This document shows positions 62,138-64,000 of a DNA stretch of 64,000 bases, piece by piece (within the stretch, counting starts at the first letter, position 1; each line of letters opens with the position of its first letter). The position numbers and the translations under genes are program-made. Source of the DNA: Enterobacter sp. CC120223-11 (GTDB taxonomy: Bacteria > Pseudomonadota > Gammaproteobacteria > Enterobacterales > Enterobacteriaceae); contig NZ_OBEF01000008.1 of NCBI RefSeq assembly GCF_900215375.1, positions 166,259 through 230,258 on the forward strand. The letters are read 5' to 3'. The notes under the pieces were generated by a model that ran no database searches, had not been told where the DNA came from, and saw only the letters and a program-made list of their open reading frames with translations.

Positions 62138-64000
62138 GTTATTTTCCGCGTTCAGAAAGGACAAAATTTGGGACTTCGACGGTGGGATCCATCCCCCTGA
62201 GATGAAGACCCAGTCCAATGGTACGCCGCTGCGCCAGGTTCCCCTTGCGCAGCGTTACGTCATCCCGCTGAAGCAGCACATCGGTGCCGAAGGTGAACTC
62301 AGCGTCGCCCCCGGCGATCGCGTGCTGCGTGGCCAGCCGTTAACCCGTGGCTGGGGTCGGATGCTGCCCGTCCATGCCCCGACTTCCGGCACCGTTATCG
62401 CCATCGCGCCTCATTCAACGGCCCATCCTTCCGCGCTGGCAGAAATGAGCGTCATCATCGAAGCGGACGGTGAAGACCGCTGGGTCGAACGGGATGGCTG
62501 GAGTGACTGGCAGCAGCGCAGTCGGGATGAGCTGATTGAGCGCATTCATGATTTCGGCGTGGCTGGCCTTGGCGGTGCGGGCTTCCCGACCGGCAGCAAG
62601 CTGAAAGGCGGTGGCGATAAAATCGACACGCTTATCATCAATGCCGCCGAGTGCGAGCCCTATATCACCGCCGACGACCGCCTGATGCAGGATTGCGCGG
62701 CGCAGATCGTCGATGGCATCCGCATTCTTATGCATGTCCTGCAGCCCAAAGAAGTGCTGATTGGCATTGAGGACAACAAGCCGCAGGCCATTTCGATGAT
62801 GCGTGCCGTGCTCGCTCATGTCCACGGCATCAGCCTGCGCGTGATCCCGACGAAATACCCCTCCGGTGGCGCAAAACAGCTGACGCAAATTCTGACCGGC
62901 AAGCAGGTGCCTCACGGCGGTCGCTCCTCTGACATCGGCGTCCTGATGCAAAACGTGGGTACCGCGTTTGCCGTGAAGCGCGCGGTCATCGACGGTGAGC
63001 CCTTAACTGAGCGCGTCGTCACCCTGACCGGCGAAGCCGTTACCCGTCCGGGGAACGTCTGGGCACGCCTCGGCACGCCCGTTCGCCACCTGCTTGAAGA
63101 CGCAGGCTTCTGCCCCTCTCCGGAGCAGATGGTCATCATGGGCGGCCCGCTGATGGGCTTCACCCTGCCCTGGCTCGACGTGCCGGTGGTGAAAATCACC
63201 AACTGCCTGCTGGCCCCTTCCACAAGCGAGATGGGCGAGCAGCAGGAAGAAAAAAGCTGTATTCGCTGTAGCGCCTGCGCCGACTCCTGCCCGGCCGATT
63301 TGCTGCCGCAGCAGCTGTACTGGTTCAGCAAAGGCCAGCAGCACGACAAAGCCACGGCTCACAATCTTTCTGACTGCATCGAGTGCGGCGCCTGTGCCTG
63401 GGTCTGCCCAAGCAACATCCCGCTGGTGCAGTATTTCCGCCAGGAGAAGGCCGAGATTGCTGCTATCCGTCAGGAAGAGAAACGCGCGGCAGAGGCCAAA
63501 GCCCGTTTTGAAGCACGTGCTGAGCGTCTGGAGCGTGACAAAGCAGCCCGACTCGAGCGCCATAAGCAGGCCGCCGTTCAGCCTGCCGCGAAGGATCAGG
63601 CGGCTATCGACGCCGCGCTCAGCCGCGTACGTGAAAAACAGCAGCAGGCCACACAGCCTGTTGTTATTCAGGCGGGTGCAAAACCCGACAACAGCGCGGT
63701 GATTGCTGCCCGCGAAGCACGCAAAGCGCAGGCTCGTGCCGCTCAGGCGGAAAAACAGCAAAGCGAAACGGTGACGGTAAACAACGATGCGGCTGTCGAT
63801 CCGCGCAAATCTGCCGTTGAAGCAGCCATCGCTCGTGCCAAAGCGCGTAAAGCAGAACAGCAGGCCGTGGTGGCTGAACCTGTTTCTGAAGAAGCAGTTG
63901 ATCCCCGCAAGGCCGCCGTTGAAGCAGCCATCGCTCGTGCCAAAGCGCGCAAAGCCGAACAGCAGGCCGGGGCTGAACCTGTTGCAGAAGAAGCGGTTGA
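62130..64000 (+). CDS. rsxC: RsxC, electron transport complex subunit, cut by window end
   Basis: About 623 residues are visible. The N-terminal SLBB/NADH-FMN part holds [13 protein letters not shown] and [17 protein letters not shown], followed by two [4Fe-4S] motifs, [12 protein letters not shown] and [12 protein letters not shown]. From about residue 440 a long charged Ala/Lys/Glu/Arg-rich tail begins and ends the window within tandem repeats. E. coli RsxC also has such a tail of about 740 residues in total, so perhaps a hundred residues are missing. Its start is inside rsxB. Confidence 0.96.
   Translation, partial: MLKLFSAFRKDKIWDFDGGIHPPEMKTQSNGTPLRQVPLAQRYVIPLKQHIGAEGELSVAPGDRVLRGQPLTRGWGRMLPVHAPTSGTVIAIAPHSTAHPSALAEMSVIIEADGEDRWVERDGWSDWQQRSRDELIERIHDFGVAGLGGAGFPTGSKLKGGGDKIDTLIINAAECEPYITADDRLMQDCAAQIVDGIRILMHVLQPKEVLIGIEDNKPQAISMMRAVLAHVHGISLRVIPTKYPSGGAKQLTQILTGKQVPHGGRSSDIGVLMQNVGTAFAVKRAVIDGEPLTERVVTLTGEAVTRPGNVWARLGTPVRHLLEDAGFCPSPEQMVIMGGPLMGFTLPWLDVPVVKITNCLLAPSTSEMGEQQEEKSCIRCSACADSCPADLLPQQLYWFSKGQQHDKATAHNLSDCIECGACAWVCPSNIPLVQYFRQEKAEIAAIRQEEKRAAEAKARFEARAERLERDKAARLERHKQAAVQPAAKDQAAIDAALSRVREKQQQATQPVVIQAGAKPDNSAVIAAREARKAQARAAQAEKQQSETVTVNNDAAVDPRKSAVEAAIARAKARKAEQQAVVAEPVSEEAVDPRKAAVEAAIARAKARKAEQQAGAEPVAEEAV
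63798..64000 (+). repeat. 102-bp tandem repeats in the rsxC tail
   Basis: A unit starting at GATCCGCGCAA (63798) recurs at 63900 (GATCCCCGCAA) with high identity, 102 bp apart, or 34 residues. Each codes for DPRK(S/A)[13 protein letters not shown] and AEQQA followed by a variable Glu/Ala/Val-rich linker. The second copy is cut by the window end; more may follow. Confidence 0.9.

Overview
The window is about 64 kb of chromosome from a member of the Enterobacteriaceae. Most genes match Escherichia coli K-12 genes in remembered sequence and often in order. The high G+C content and several accessory loci (a pca beta-ketoadipate cluster, a second PQQ dehydrogenase, an omptin, a ParD-like/MetAP pair) suggest the Enterobacter/Leclercia/Lelliottia/Klebsiella side of the family rather than Escherichia itself; the sequence does not settle the genus. 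A tus gene with a Ter site in its promoter places the window in the replication terminus region. I found no rRNA, tRNA, insertion sequence, integrase or CRISPR array.

Layout. 1-3.8 kb: the blue-light/cold stress locus, with a ycgZ-ymgA-ariR operon (plus a truncated regulator-like gene) divergent from bluF and bluR; repeated TGTACA half-sites lie in both control regions. 3.8-6.8 kb: a secreted glycosidase-like protein, an aldo/keto reductase and an EamA exporter. 6.9-11.7 kb: umuD and umuC, each with its own LexA box but about 3 kb apart, with a secreted hydrolase, a UspG-like protein and an omptin protease between them. 11.8-12.8 kb: a ParD-like protein overlapping a second methionine aminopeptidase. 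12.9-18.9 kb: pcaIJFBDC and divergent pcaR, which take 3-carboxymuconate down to beta-ketoadipyl-CoA cleavage; three PcaR-box-like sequences lie between pcaI and pcaR. 18.9-27.8 kb: smrA, abgR/abgABT (p-aminobenzoyl-glutamate use), ogt, fnr, uspE. 27.9-35.2 kb: ydiH, a PQQ-dependent membrane dehydrogenase, a chemoreceptor ending in NWETF, frmRA (formaldehyde detoxification), a small unknown ORF and leuE.

35.3-64 kb follows the E. coli order closely: pntAB, ydgH, ydgI, folM, ydgC, rstAB, Ter/tus, fumC, fumA, manA, ydgA, malI, malXY, add, ydgJ, blr, cnu, ydgK, rsxABC (rsxC cut by the window end). The differences are that the uid/hdhA genes found in E. coli between ydgA and malI are absent, and that a 6-phospho-beta-glucosidase-type GH1 gene is inserted between blr and cnu.

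How the parts may work together: the PQQ dehydrogenase could be a quinate/shikimate-type enzyme feeding protocatechuate to the pca genes (inference). fnr, fumA/fumC, pntAB and rsxABC concern redox balance and respiration. blu/ycgZ, umuDC, uspE and uspG-like genes are stress functions. The less ordinary material is the split umuD/umuC arrangement with a 40-bp perfect inverted repeat over the umuC operator, the ParD-like/MetAP gene pair, the secreted TIM-barrel-like protein, and paired palindromes upstream of add.
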